Positions 24,901-36,526 of a stretch of DNA of 64,000 nucleotides are shown here, piece by piece. Made by a program: the position numbers and the translations under genes. The DNA is from Fomes fomentarius. Lineage: Eukaryota > Basidiomycota > Agaricomycetes > Polyporales > Polyporaceae. Location of the stretch: contig JABYQN010000002.1 in NCBI GenBank assembly GCA_022606135.1, forward strand, positions 3,720,001 through 3,784,000, written 5' to 3'. The notes under the pieces are model-generated. The model worked only from the letters and a program-made list of their open reading frames with translations, was not told the DNA's origin and ran no database searches. Every line of letters starts with the position of its first letter. The stretch's first letter is position 1.

Positions 24901-25454
24901 GCAACTGTGACGTTCGTATCGTCGTTGACAGGCGAGGCGACCAGATCAGTGACGTCGAATACATATTGCCGGAACTGATTATTGGTCCAGGCAACCGGAT
25001 GACCAGCCACGCTCTGTTGTTGACTGGAGTCAGAAGTTTTTGATGCCACATGACACACAACACACTCACGATATTTGCAATAGTGTCGAGCCCATAGAAG
25101 ATCAGAAGAACCGATGTTTCCGGAGAGAGATTGTGCGTGAGCGGTGTGAGATCGGCGGTGTATGTCCAACTGTCATCGACAATCCAGCGCTGGGTGAAGT
25201 CTGTAAAGGGGTCAAGCAATACAATGCCAAAGAACTACGGATATAGACGCACCATTTATTCCGAGGACAGGCTCGGTGATGATACCAGCATCCAGAAGGT
25301 CGAGGTGAACCTGGGATGGAACCTTGGCGGGGATAGCAATGGAGCCATTCTCGTTCTTTAGTGACCAGCTGAGGTCGGACAGGCTGAGTACGTCCGCAGA
25401 GACGAGACATGGCCACAGCACTGCCGCAAGCAGTGTCAAGGGATTGGGCCACAT
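21947..25454 (-). CDS. Secreted GH2 beta-mannosidase, copy 1, 951 aa
   Basis: Twelve exons: 25454-25253, 25200-25070, 25013-24828, 24766-24704, 24645-23941, 23877-23581, 23515-23459, 23406-23304, 23247-23172, 23105-22379, 22316-22103 and 22041-21947 (2856 nt). The start MWPNPLTLLAAVLWPCLVSADV is a signal peptide. Landmarks of GH2 beta-mannosidases follow: PSQVHLDLL, TQSDFGWDWGPA, QWHFKVNGK, NMLRVWGGGIYQ, HPSN...WSASNEIE (acid/base Glu near 507), FVNEFGFHSMPS (nucleophile Glu near 605) and WQLNDIWQG. It releases terminal beta-mannose from manno-oligosaccharides. Many NxS/T sites fit secretion. It is paralogous to the gene at 30652-34146 with identical exon boundaries. Residues just after the acid/base Glu (ILLLLLKDQ) differ sharply from copy 2. 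Confidence 0.93.
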
Positions 25455-25512
25455 CTTGATACTTGACCTATGCTGGTTTTTGAGTATACACACACGAGCG
25501 TCGATTAGCTCA

Positions 25513-25521
25513 CTTTATATA
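25513..25521 (-). promoter_or_regulatory. TATA-box candidate, beta-mannosidase copy 1
   Basis: TATATAAAG on the minus strand lies 59 bp upstream of the ATG at 25454. A similar motif sits at a similar distance upstream of copy 2, which supports it. Confidence 0.5.
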
Positions 25522-26574
25522 TGTTTCCTCAAAGGAGCTGCGGACAGTCTGAACATAACCGTGCTGACTTGTGTTCCTCTGTCGCAAGCGGCCGGGGCAG
25601 TGATGGAAGCGGAGGAAGTTACGTATGCTACTCATTAGTACTCACTTGGCGCTACCCACGTGAGGCATATAATATAATTCATACTGCGGTGTACAGCATA
25701 GTCTAAAGAAGCCTTCGGAGTGCGGTGGAGCGATCTCAGACGACTTTCGTTACCGCATCTGCAGAGTAATGCGATTTAGAGTGTCAATGGTCCAACCACC
25801 TCACAGTGCACACGCAAAGTAGATTCCTGATTGTATTAGCGTGGCTGCTGAACGACGGTGGATGGATAGTCAAACTAGTACTCACTAAGTCAACGCGTGC
25901 CTGCGAGTGCATTGGAACTTGAAGACATCGGCCATCAGCTGCGCGTGTTGTCCGCCTTCCTCGCCTTTCGCACCCAGCTACTATATAGTATCTCCGCGTG
26001 CTCAAGCGGGGTTGAGCCGGGTGAACGGTTGGACATCACAATCCGGTTCTTACAGACTCAGAACAACGCCCCAAACTGCCTGAAGAACAACCGCCATCTC
26101 CGACTGATTGCCCTGGGTGCTGAGGGGAATCGAGAAAACCAAGTTGTGGAGCCTGCAGGGCTATGTAGTGCCGGGCACGTCCAAACACGCATCGCCTCAA
26201 GTTCACAGCACAAAACCTGCGTAGAGAGGGCCGACAGTGGGAGAATATCATGAAGAAAGCACGGCGGCTGTCACTGTGTCAGCATGGTGGCCTGCGTCAA
26301 GCGAGCGGCCCGGGTGCAACCCCATCGAGATTCAGGTTCTCTTCAACACTCCTCACCGTTTCTTACGACATTGTGAACGCTTGAGGCAGACACATTATAT
26401 ACAAGGTTCCCGGCTCGTATTCACCCATATTGGAGCAGAGTGTGCCAGAGCGAAGTGCTCTATATTGATTTGGGGATGCAATAAATAGTGTTTCGATGAT
26501 TTGAAACGACTACAGTCCGAGTCTATCCACCACATCGCGACGGTGCCTGCAACGTCGATGGCTTGGAGGACCAA
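25522..26574. other. Intergenic
   Basis: About 1.05 kb upstream of beta-mannosidase copy 1 and downstream of the kinase gene. It should hold regulatory sites of copy 1; I see no gene or repeat. Confidence 0.55.
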
Positions 26575-27851
26575 CTACACCAGGTAATTGTCTGCCAGGG
26601 ACATGATCACCTCCATTGAGCCCTTCCTCATCGCGATGTCCACGTCCGTCGACACCGACTGTGCCATCCACGAGGAGGTCTCCTCCGAGGGCGAATATCT
26701 GCTCTCGTCCTCCCAGTCTCCCGAAGAGTCGCTCGAGGTCATGCTCGGGACTGAGCTGATGGATGGGATGCTCGGCGACAGACTCCGGTGCTTGGTCGTG
26801 ATATCAAGCTGCAACGGACGCGGCTTGTTGACGTGGGGGTTCGAGCAGGTCGCGCGCGGCTGGCCGCGAGCCTGCATGGATGGCTCCTTGAAGCACTTCT
26901 CAACCGCGGCACAATCCTTCTTGTCCGTAGAGCGGAAGAATGTGTCCAGCGACACGATCATCTGGCGGAGCTTCGGGAGCGTGATGCGGCGGAGGGGGTT
27001 GCGCGCGAATGTGCTGAGCAGGATGGTGTACATTCCCTCGGAGATGGGCATGGCATTGTACAGATACTTCGGGTCCTTCACATAACGCGCAAAGCAGCGG
27101 TCTTTGAGCGACGCCTTCTCCCACGGGTTCACACAGCTGACCATGTTGGTGAGGATCACACCCACCGCCCAGACATCGCTGGCGTAGGGACAGTAAGGGT
27201 CAGGACCCCAGCACTCTATAAAAACAAGCACGGAAGGGTGAGTGATCATCCATGTCATAGAACAGCTCGTCGCTTACCTGGCGCCATGTAAATGTGGGTA
27301 CCACAGAAGTCGTCGACTATCTGCTTGTTGGCCGCAAGACCAAAGTCGGCGAGATGCGCCGTCGATCCGTCCTTGCTCATCAGGAAGTTCTCGGGCTTGA
27401 GATCTCGATGAGCGATGTTGGCGTCATGACACGCCTGGACGGCATCGATGATGGAGAGGAATGCCGAGCGGATGAGCTCGTCGTTGTGCGCATACATCCC
27501 CTTCTCAACGACTAGCTCGAAGAGATCCCCGCCAGAATGGTAGTCGAGAATGATGTAGAAGTACTCGCTGTCGTCATACGCGTCATGGAGGTTGACGACG
27601 TTGGGATGATCTGAGACGACACTGTGGAGCGCGACTTCACGGCGGATGGTAGCGATCTCTTGGGGCGTACGACCGGCCTTCTTAAGAATCTTAATGGCGC
27701 GGTAGTCGGGATGGGACATCGAGGGGGACTGGAGGTCAAGTGCCTTGTAGACGACACCATAGGTGCCCGCACCAAGCAGCTGGACGAGCTTGTAACGCTT
27801 CTCAACGACGCAGTCGATGAGGTTGGGGATGGAGTCGGCGGGGTTCGACAT
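26575..27851 (-). CDS. Ser/Thr protein kinase, Ran1/Sks1-like, 404 aa
   Basis: Two exons, 27851-27278 and 27215-26575, with a 62-nt intron that splits the APE motif (YMAP|E). The kinase domain starts near the N-terminus: glycine loop LGAGTYGVVY (26-35), Lys54 in AIKILKK, HRDLKPEN (148-155, catalytic Asp150), DFG (169-171), GTHIYMAPE and DVWAVGVILTNM. All catalytic residues are present, so it should be active. After the domain comes a ~110-residue Ser/Pro-rich tail (SPSIPSISSVPSMTSS). The pattern suggests the fungal Ran1/Pat1, Vhs1/Sks1 group, linked to nutrient signalling; that placement is inference. An in-frame ATG at 27863 would add four residues. It lies between the two beta-mannosidase copies on the same strand. 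Confidence 0.85.
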
Positions 27852-27890
27852 CGTGAAGATCACACTTGAGAGTAATGGGCGATCTTATGT

Positions 27891-28010
27891 GTTCACCTGG
27901 AACAACGATGAAATGTTCACCTGGAACGACGAAGATGTTCACTTGGAACAAGGATAAAGATGTTCACTTGGAACAAAGACGAAGATGTTCACCTGGAACG
28001 ACGACAAAGA
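27891..28010. repeat. Minisatellite, five 22-25 bp units
   Basis: Five degenerate units begin at 27891, 27915, 27937, 27962 and 27987. Each carries GTTCACYTGGAAC, a hyphenated dyad of the form GTTC-N5-GAAC, followed by an A/G/C-rich spacer. The array lies between a TATA-like box (28038-28046) and the kinase ATG, so it is probably transcribed as 5' leader. Confidence 0.85.
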
Positions 28011-28037
28011 TGGGGGCTTAGAGGCCAGAGGTCCCCT

Positions 28038-28046
28038 CTTTATATA
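28038..28046 (-). promoter_or_regulatory. TATA-box candidate, kinase gene
   Basis: TATATAAAG on the minus strand, about 187 bp upstream of the ATG at 27851. The minisatellite falls between the two. Confidence 0.45.
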
Positions 28047-28862
28047 CATAACTGAGGGCACCCCTAACCCTTGCAGGAAGCCTTCGAGTATGGACCGTCG
28101 GCAGTATATCCGCATGTAGAGATTGCGATTGAGCCTTACGGGCACTGTCTAGGCCTACACAGCCCCGGGCTGGTTTGCAAACTCCGCAGGTTGCTGATTC
28201 ATTCCGTGAGGAGTACGAGGTGGGTATGTCTGCTTACTACCGCGATCAGCTCCAAGACGAGCTCAACTTGAACGGCAACATGCCTTCCGCTAAAAAATCT
28301 CAGGATAGATACTGACCAACCCGTTCTCCGGCAATGTCAACTGTCATCGTCAACGAATCCCGTCATCGCAATCTGTACAACAAAAGTAAGTCTGTTCCAC
28401 GGACATGGATGAACCTACATACTGAAGTACGGACCATCACTGGGGGCAGTGATTTATATCCATCTTGAAGAACGGGGAACGGCGGAACAAGCGTGGGCGC
28501 ATAACATCGTAGGCTGCGGCAGCGTTCACTCCGCCCCTCGCGCAACGGTCGTTCCCATCCTTGAACACAAGACGCATAACGTTCCACGCTAGATAATCCA
28601 TGCGCTCAGTAGGCCAAAAGTGCGTATTTCGACGGCGAGGGAGTAGAGCAGGAGAACAGCGCGAAATAGTCATTACCAGTGGAATCTCACCTCTCATTGG
28701 CAATCTCTCACTCTTGGTGATGATGCCGTTGGAATTCAGGTATACTATTCACAAGAGAAGCCGGGAACACCGTATCAATAGACTCTGGGTGTAAAGTAAG
28801 CATCGTCGGCACCGAGGTCTTCGTGGCTATGCGTCATCTAATCCCAGCAAAGGAAGAATCAG
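28047..28862. other. Intergenic
   Basis: About 0.8 kb between the kinase promoter and the stop of the next minus-strand gene. No gene or repeat recognised. Confidence 0.55.
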
Positions 28863-30035
28863 CTACGCTTCCGGGTTTGGACAGTATTCGGTGAGACATA
28901 CCCAATCTGCGATAATCGAAGAGACTACGGAGACTGACACTCTCGAGAGCACTGCCGTGTCCGCGTGGAGATCGTGGGGGGAGACCTCATCGGATTGTAG
29001 GTAGGTGCCGCCTCCATCACTATTGAGTGTGAGGACGAGGAAGATCCAACCGCGTCCATTGGTCAAAACTCCGCGAATCCTAGTTTTCCTGCCCGAAAAA
29101 TGAAAGCTGCGACGTACGTGGATTCGAAGATACACTTACCCCACAGTCCTTGCGCACCGATACATCTCACAGACAGCCTGGGGGACGTGGCTTTTGAGAC
29201 GTTGATCGGGACCCTTGGCTTCTGAAACGAACAACGTAGAATCCTCCGATTGCGATCTCCCACATGAGGATCAACCAGGAACCGCTCTGCAGAGAGTTGA
29301 GGAGGTACTTAGATAACAGACGAAAGCGACGCACTGGCCTGTAGGGGGGATGTCGCTATGGCCGCCCAGTGATGGATAATCCCGGACACGGGTGGACTCT
29401 CGTCTGACAGGATGGCCGATGGGATGTTCTGGGCAACGCTCAGGACCATTTTCTTGCCATTTGGAGTCATGGAGGCAACACGGTAGAAGAAAGCATTGAT
29501 CCACAGACGGGCTGCGGCTGCATTCTACAGGGACAATCGTGTGGTGAGCTTACATCCGGCAATGATGTGGGAATGATTGAAACTTGCTGTTCGTGGAACG
29601 AGGCCTTCGAGATACTGAAGATGACGATAAAGCATGTCCGCAGACCAGAGCCCATCCGCTCCGAGAGTGTCATTCTTGGCCAAATGAGATGCCAGGTCGG
29701 TCTTCAATTCGAGGAAGCCATCAAGGGAAATTCGCAACTTGGTCAAATGGTCGTCAGCCATGCTCGAGAACTCGTAGCTCTAGTTCAACGTGTCAGATAG
29801 AACCGTTGATAGGTTGAGCTGCAAGTACCTCATGTGGAGGGTCAACGTCAACTTTGGATTGCAGCCATTGGGTAATGGCTTCCAGCTTCTCGAGAAACGT
29901 AGGCTCATCCTCCTCCGCCTCCTCCGTGTTCAGCGCCTGATCCTGACGTGACTTTGCTAACAAACTTTTGATGGCCAGTTGGGTTACCATGCACTCCGCA
30001 CCGGTCAGGCCAGGTCGTTTACGTTCAGGGGGCAT
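28863..30035 (-). CDS. Basidiomycete protein with PD-(D/E)XK-like motif, ~320 aa
   Basis: Model: exons 30035-29829, 29779-29554, 29517-29318, 29243-29140 and 29088-28863 (963 nt). The protein begins MPPERKRPGLTGAE and has helical text in the first half (FLEKLEAITQWLQSK, LASHLAKNDTLG). It then has ARLWINAFFYRVASM, and in the second half DSTLFVSEAKGPDQ, HVPQAVCEMYRCARTVG and RIRGVLTNGRGWIFLVLTL. The D...(6)...E-A-K arrangement followed by a helix and a hydrophobic strand is what a restriction-endonuclease-like (PD-(D/E)XK) core looks like; this is inference, not a family match. The junction between exons 3 and 4 needs a weak donor (GTTATC). The stronger donor GTGCGT at 29334 breaks frame, so the gene could carry a frameshift. 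No signal peptide or membrane span. Confidence 0.55.
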
Positions 30036-30651
30036 GGTAGGCACGATGAGGTGGTAAGATGGGAAGAACAGTCAATGACATCATCATCTGCGCCTGTGAT
30101 TATGGCGAAAAAGTCATGTGCCGCAAAGTGACCGCGTCCATGCCCATTGCTGGGCAACTTCTTGGCTGAGGACATGGGGAGGCAGGGGCAGGTTTCCTTC
30201 ACTTTCAAATGAATACCCCGGCCTCGGGCAGAAACCGGCATTCCAAATCGTAGGTGTAATCTCTATTCCCTTCGACAGGTATTGATATGTCGTTCAAGTC
30301 AGCGAGGACTAGACCGGGATACATATTACGCGTACCAGTCGCCGCAGGAGCACTTCCAGATACTTACCATGAGTACCATCGGTTGGTCTCACCCATGCTA
30401 GGACTCGCGCGTTGCAGATAGATTCCTCATTTGCTATTGGCGGCGATCATTATTCCGTAAAGTCCCGACGGCGAAGTTGTGCCAGTGAGCACCACCGTCA
30501 GCAGGCTCAGGCCCGCGTAGTAGTACAAAAGACGCAATCAGATTGTCCCTGGGACGCCCGTCTTACACCATGTGTTCACAATTGTATGCCAGGATTCTCC
30601 GCAATGCCGCCATCCGAGAAAGATAGCCAATAGTGTGACCTAGCGTATTTT
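30036..30651. other. Intergenic
   Basis: 616 bp between the start of the preceding gene and the stop of beta-mannosidase copy 2. No gene recognised. Confidence 0.55.
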
Positions 30652-33600
30652 TCACAGGTGTGTATTGTTCCACACCGACCTCACGACGAAGTCCGTAGGG
30701 TCCGGATCCGCCACCTTCGACAACGCTAAATTTTCTACGAATTGGACTGCGAGATCGAACAGCACATTAGCTAACTCGCATGGGTGTTCAGGCATACCGC
30801 GTTACTTACGGGTGCGGTCGATGCCGGGGATGAGGAAGAAGCCATTTGATGGTACCCCAGTCGTGTTGTCTTGGAAGTAACCGACGGTGCCCGCAGGGTG
30901 GTCAAGCCAGGCAAACGCGGCAACTCCGCCTTGTGCGGATAGAGTGAAAGTCATGTTGTCACCTGGTGTCATCGAAATGGAGGGGTCGATCAAGTTCGCT
31001 TCCGCGAGCGTCGTCGGTGTGAACTGTTGTGGATGGATTGGTTTCAAGGTGATGACCAGCGTAAAATGGACAGCTACTCACGACTTGTTCCTGCGTGACT
31101 GTGCGATTGTCGATCTGGGCCGTGACGTTGAGCAGCAAGAACACATCACTCGCATTCTTTCCCTTGACAAGGATATTGTCCAGTCCCGTCGCTTGGAACA
31201 CGAGCGAGTTGTTCAAACTCGGGACCTCGAACTCGACCACAGACGAGTTCAGCTCGCTCCCACTCCAGTCATACCACGTCAACTGAGCCTTTCCCTCTAC
31301 GGCCTCCCAACGATCCGACGTGACGAGCACCTCCAGCGTCTCGTTGCCCGCGAACCAGAACGGGTAGATCGTCACGGGAGAGAAGATGTTGGTCATGCCG
31401 TAATGCAAGACTTTCCATCTGCCCGAGTACTCGATCGACGACCACGACACGCCCTGCCAGATATCGTTCAACTGCCAAACGAGCGCACCCAGATTGTTCT
31501 CGCCCAGGCCCGCCCCGCGACGGTACCACGCAATCTCGGATATCATGTTCAGCGATTGGAAGACTTGCGTGCTCCAGCACCACTGTGCGAATGTCTGATT
31601 GGTGTCGGTCGTGTTTGGGGTAGGGAAGAAGGACTGGACGGCGGTCGTCATCTCAGCTTGGCCTTCGGGTGCATTGGGGTTGGGGAAGTCGAGACTGCCC
31701 GCGGGTGGGTGGTGATCTCGCGAGGCGACGACCGTGGAGTTGAAGGAAAAGTCGTCAGGGCTCTGCAAGACTTCTTCCCAGCTGTGGAACGAGGGCATGG
31801 AGTGGAAGCTGTGAACGGAGGTCTTATTAGCCATCATTATATTCGCATTATTTCCTAAATATATGCTTACCCAAACTCGTTGACGAATCGTGAGACTGGG
31901 TAAGTACTGTAGTCAAACGCTACAGAAGCATCGTAGTTATAGCGCTCTGCGGCGAGTGATCAGTCTGATTTGTATCTTGCATGAACGTCCTGCACCGTAC
32001 CAGAGTTGCCATATATGAGTCCCTCAGTCTTGTTACTGTACCTTATCTCGTATGGATCAAGACTGAGTACGCCGCTCGTAGTCGAGCAATCGGTATATGC
32101 GACCTTTCGAACCAGTCAGTTAGGGGTCACTCTTTTCAGGATCTTCACTCACCGAAGACTCTTCTTCCAGCACAATGTCGTGCAAGAATTCTCCGAACAA
32201 AGTCTGGAACTGAATAGCAGCATACAGTCACCCCCAACTCAGGTCCAAAACTTAAAGCACTCACCTCGTCCAAGTAATGCGACCCATTAGCGAACGACTC
32301 ATTCACACTGATCACGATACCCTCGATCTCGTTCCCGCCCGCCCACTGCGCGTTGCTCGGGTGTCGGTTGATTCTCCGGATGTTCTGTCTGACCTCCGGT
32401 TCGATAGTCTCGAGCAGGAAGTCATTGATCGGATACAGTGCGTCGGAGAAGATGAGCTCAGACCAGGCGAATATACCCAGCTCGTCGCACACCGAGTAGA
32501 AGTCGTATCCACCTGTGAGCTCGTCTGATGGCTGATAGATGCCCCCTCCCCATATCCGTAGCTGTGATTTCATAATCAGTACCGACGTGCAACGCGACTC
32601 AAAAGGAGAGGTAGCGGAATACGAACCATGTTCTGCCCACTACGCACCGCGCTCTCGAGCACCCATCGCACCTGCGCGGAGGTCATGCGCGCATAGAACG
32701 GGTCGAACGGGATGATGTTCGTCCCAAGCGTATAGAACGCCTTTCCATTCACTTTAAAGTGCCACTGGTCACCCGGTGTGATCCCGCGCGCGTCGACCTC
32801 ATCCTGCGAGTACGCGGTTTGTATCAGCTCGATCGTGCGGAAGCCGCTGCGCGTCGTGAAGCTTGTGTTCGTGTTCCCCCAGTATGCAGAAGGGAGTGCA
32901 AGCGTGATGGTAAAGTAGTAGAGCTGTGGCGTTCCGAGGTTGTGTGGGAACCAGCGCTCGGGCACCCCGTCGGGGATAGTGAAGTTTGCGCTGATGAATG
33001 TGGTCGCGTTCGTACCAGTGGGGATCTCAGAGACCGTGAGCGGTCCAGAAGTGACGTTAAGCTCTGGGACGTCGATCGTAAGGGTGGGCCAGTCGGACGC
33101 AACGACAGAGCGAACCGCGAGCGTCACGTTGACGAGCCAGTCCGCGGTCTGGTTTAATGGGGCGATCGTCGTCTGGCCGACTTTGGAGACTTCAAGCGAG
33201 GTCTCCTCGATGAAGATGCTTCTGGTAGAAGCTAGTAGAGGATGAGACGCGGGTGTTGTGTCGCTTTGAGATGTCACGTTAGGCGAAAGAGTGACAAGAT
33301 ACGCAGGCTTGAAGATGCCACTGGGGACAAAAGCGGGGCCCTGGAAGTGCTGATCAGCGCCCTGTATGGATCCATATTCCGCGAAGCACCCACCCAATCC
33401 CATCCGAAGTCGGACTGAGTCTTCCGGATGAACTGGCGGACGCCCGGATACTCAAACTGATAGTCGTACGTGATGTGTGAGTTCATCGTTGGGTGACTGT
33501 ACGTGATGTTCTTACGTCACCAGTAGGGGAAGACTCTGCATCAGGACGAGCGGTTACGTTGAGGCCGTAGTGCCATGCGGACTCGAACGCAACTGTAACA

Positions 33601-34146
33601 TTCGTATCGCTGTTGACAGGCGAGACGACGAAGTCCGTGACATCGAACGTATATTGTCGGAACTGGTTATTGACCCAAGCAACAGGATGACCAGCCACAG
33701 TCTACTCTCTTCTTGTGTGAGATATCTCCAGGCATAAATTGCGCCATGTACTCACGATGTTGGCGATAGTGTCAAGACCGTAGAAGACAAGCAGTACCGA
33801 GGCTGCTGTGGACAACTCTTGCTTGAGCGGTGTGAGATCGGCGGTATACGTCCAATTGTCATCGACGATCCACCTCTGGGTGAAGTCTGTGATGCGGCGA
33901 ATCGGCTGAGTAGTATGATTGGAGAGCGATATGAAGATGCGCACCGTTGGTTCCAAGGAGCGGCTCGGTGATGATACCAGCTGCGAGGAGGTCCAGATGG
34001 ACCTGAGATGGAACCTTTGCAGGGACATCGATGGTTCCATTTTCGTTTCTCAGTGACCAACTGAGATTGGACAGGCTGATGACGTCTGCAGAGACGACAC
34101 ACGGCCATAACGCTACTGCAATCAGCGTTGGGAGTCTCGTCCACAT
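30652..34146 (-). CDS. Secreted GH2 beta-mannosidase, copy 2, 954 aa
   Basis: Twelve exons: 34146-33945, 33886-33756, 33701-33516, 33456-33394, 33340-32627, 32561-32265, 32209-32153, 32103-32001, 31946-31871, 31808-31082, 31023-30810 and 30746-30652 (2865 nt). Every exon length equals that of copy 1 except exon 5, which is 9 nt longer (a WGNTN-containing insertion). The start MWTRLPTLIAVALWPCVVSADV is a signal peptide. The active site is canonical: NMLRIWGGG-type block, NAQWAGGNEIE (acid/base Glu near 510) and FVNEFGFHSMPS (nucleophile Glu near 608). It should hydrolyse terminal beta-1,4-mannose residues outside the cell. It is a tandem paralogue of copy 1, in the same orientation, about 9 kb apart start to start, with two other genes between. 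Expression is probably TATA-driven. Confidence 0.94.
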
Positions 34147-34200
34147 CTTGAAGAAGCTTTTCGGACAAACCTAGAGAGTATACTCGGAGCATCCCCGTTG

Positions 34201-34209
34201 ACTTATATG
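34201..34209 (-). promoter_or_regulatory. TATA-box candidate, beta-mannosidase copy 2
   Basis: CATATAAGT on the minus strand, 55 bp upstream of the ATG at 34146, matching the position of the copy 1 motif. Confidence 0.45.
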
Positions 34210-34843
34210 CCTCCAGGGTCGACAGATCCGCGGTGGGCCGGCATAGAAGCTCGATACTTACGAGGACCGCTGACCAGTGATCGTCTTGTGATCATCGCGC
34301 CTGGAGGAGCGCAAGAAGCAGAGGAATGACGTACGCTATACAGGTCTATACATCGGCATTCGTCACGGAGATCCATCATATCCATTACCAAACTTCGTGG
34401 CGCCGACCGGTAGGGTCTCGGTCGAGATCTTGCGTTTGCACGGTGTTCGCTGCCTCGATATTCAATCGCAGAGTCTACTCAATTTGGGAGACTCTGTATA
34501 TAAACAAGGTAAGTACTAGCCGGGGGACAACTTGGGGAACACTATTAGTTTTGCTTTGTATCGCGCATAGTATCAGCTGATGACTTACGGGGTGGTAGAA
34601 GTGCGTCATAAGGTTTAGCCCAGGCCCGGGCTGCGAGACAGCGATTGTAAGACTCGGCTAAACGCAGTCTCGGACCGAGCGGGACGCAGGATTACCAGAG
34701 TCGATTCGGGGATTATTACATCATCGCGCATCTCATTCTCAGCCACCTACGTCCAGTGTCAATAGTACAATCGATTACTGCGAGACTTCAAGATACAAGC
34801 TTCGATTATGATACTCTCTTCATGCGTAGCCTCAGCTAGCTGC
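34210..34843. other. Intergenic
   Basis: About 630 bp between beta-mannosidase copy 2 and the thioredoxin stop. No gene recognised. Confidence 0.55.
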
Positions 34844-35410
34844 TCATGCGGAAACGGTCTCGATCAAGGTCTGAAACGAGGGCGAACAGATAGACTGTCA
34901 GAGTAGAATCAACGAACCCAATCCGCATGCGAACGCACCTGGAGACCCGCAGGGTTCGCACCAACGAGCTCCTTGATCTTGTTGCCCTTCTGGAAGGCAG
35001 CGAACGTGGGCATCTGGAACATAGGGTGCACGCGATCCAGTTAGCAAAATTGTTCACACAGTTGAACATGGGGGGGGAGTAGTACTCACGGCACGCACGC
35101 CGACCTCCTGGGCGATGTCTGCCGCATCGTCGACGTCGACCTTGTAGAAGTCCACGCCGCTGAACTGCTCGGACAGCTTCTCGAAGATGGGCGAGATGAC
35201 CCTGCACGGGCCGCACCAGGTCGCCCAGAAGTCGAACACAGCGGGGCGGTCCCCGTTGACCTGTACATCGCACACGCACACGCACACGCACCCAGGGAAT
35301 ACGCGAAGGAAGGGTGGAAGTGAGCGAATGGTATTACACTTCCAGAAAACATGATCGCCACTCACGATGGCCTTGAACTCGGCGAGATCCTTGACAACTT
35401 GGACGGTCAT
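34844..35410 (-). CDS. Thioredoxin, 105 aa
   Basis: Four exons, 35410-35366, 35260-35090, 35013-34939 and 34870-34844 (318 nt), phase 0 throughout. The protein starts MTVQVVKDLAEFKAI and carries the redox site FWATWCGPC (Cys31 and Cys34), the cis-proline in MPTF (Pro74), FQKGNKIKELVGANP and the C-terminal helix LQTLIETVSA. It is a full-length cytosolic thioredoxin with no targeting extension. It reduces disulfides in target proteins and is recharged by NADPH-thioredoxin reductase. The last exon is only 8 codons. Intron 1 (99 nt) contains a CACACG microsatellite close to its acceptor. A GATATAAGG motif lies about 95 bp upstream of the ATG. Confidence 0.95.
35271..35292. repeat. CACACG microsatellite in thioredoxin intron 1
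   Basis: Three to four CACACG units lie directly upstream (sense strand) of the acceptor of thioredoxin intron 1. On the sense strand the run is GTGTGC-rich. Confidence 0.7.
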
Positions 35411-36526
35411 GGCGATGAGATGGTACGATAGTGGGACAAACAAACGGTGGGTGGTGGAGATGGAGGATGCGAGACGAGTTCGCAGACAAGGTTACGCTGA
35501 CCTTATATCGCCCTGGGACCTCCAACTCCCAAGGATCGCGTTAATCTGTCTAATGCCACACGTGACAGCCCCTGACAAATGTGGTCACAGGCGCCCGTGT
35601 AATCGTCGAGGTTTGTATGGGCTGCCCGACGTTTTCCGACAAAGTTTGCCCACACACGCCAGGATTTCCAACAAAGGCTGACGCTGTCAACCGTCCGATG
35701 GGAAAAACGCACATTCTACACAGCGAGACCACAGCATACCACAGCTTCTGTCAGCAGATGCCCGGGCCAGGTTGAAACACTCTTCTACTTGCTTCACGTG
35801 ATCGCGTTGTGGCTTTGCCGACCACGTACCAGGTTCGGTTGGCTGTGAAGATTGCACTGTAGATAGATGCACAGCTCTCTATTTCGTATAACACAACAGT
35901 ATAGAACAGCGTCCATAGCGCACGGACTCAGAAAATGCGTCAAGAACATCGAACGTGGATGAGTAAATAGCTATAGGATGTAGATTGATAGGTAGGTCGT
36001 TCGTACTAATACTAGCTGTAGGAAGTCATCGCACGCCGACGATGTGGACGACAGCCAAGAGGGGGGCCAGTGCTCCGTATGAAGGGGATGGGAGGGAATA
36101 GCGATGTGAAAGAGTAAGGAGTAAATATAGGGAATGACCAAGGAACACCACATAACTTTGGAATAACTACAACGAGCGTAGTCCTGATCTCAACTATTGT
36201 TGCCTATGCATGCGATGTGCATGAGCTCTGAGTGTAGGGGTCGGTCCGGGACAGGAATATGAATGGAAGGAGCGGCGGGGTGCATGATAGGGGTAGCGAG
36301 AGGCGGACTCCGACATCATTGACATCATGGCATGAGAAAAGCGAGAAAGGTCGTGTGGAAAGCGAGTATATGCAATGCAAGACAAAGTCCAACCGTCTGG
36401 TATATGGATCGAAACAAGAGAGGTCCACAGCATGCTGCATGCCTGCCTTTCGCACACCTGATACCACCGTCGCACTGAGAACCCGAGTAAACGATGGAAT
36501 TAATGCATGTAATCGCACCTTACGCC
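35411..36526. other. Intergenic
   Basis: 1.1 kb between the thioredoxin start and the stop of the large disordered-protein gene. Short ORFs only; no gene recognised. Confidence 0.55.

Noticed and set aside
30887..31858. 323-codon plus-strand ORF
   Set aside because: Antisense to exons 10-11 of beta-mannosidase copy 2.
21947..34146. Possible secondary-metabolite or sugar-utilisation cluster
   Set aside because: The genes between the beta-mannosidases are a kinase and a nuclease-like protein; no transporter, regulator or further glycoside hydrolase is present.
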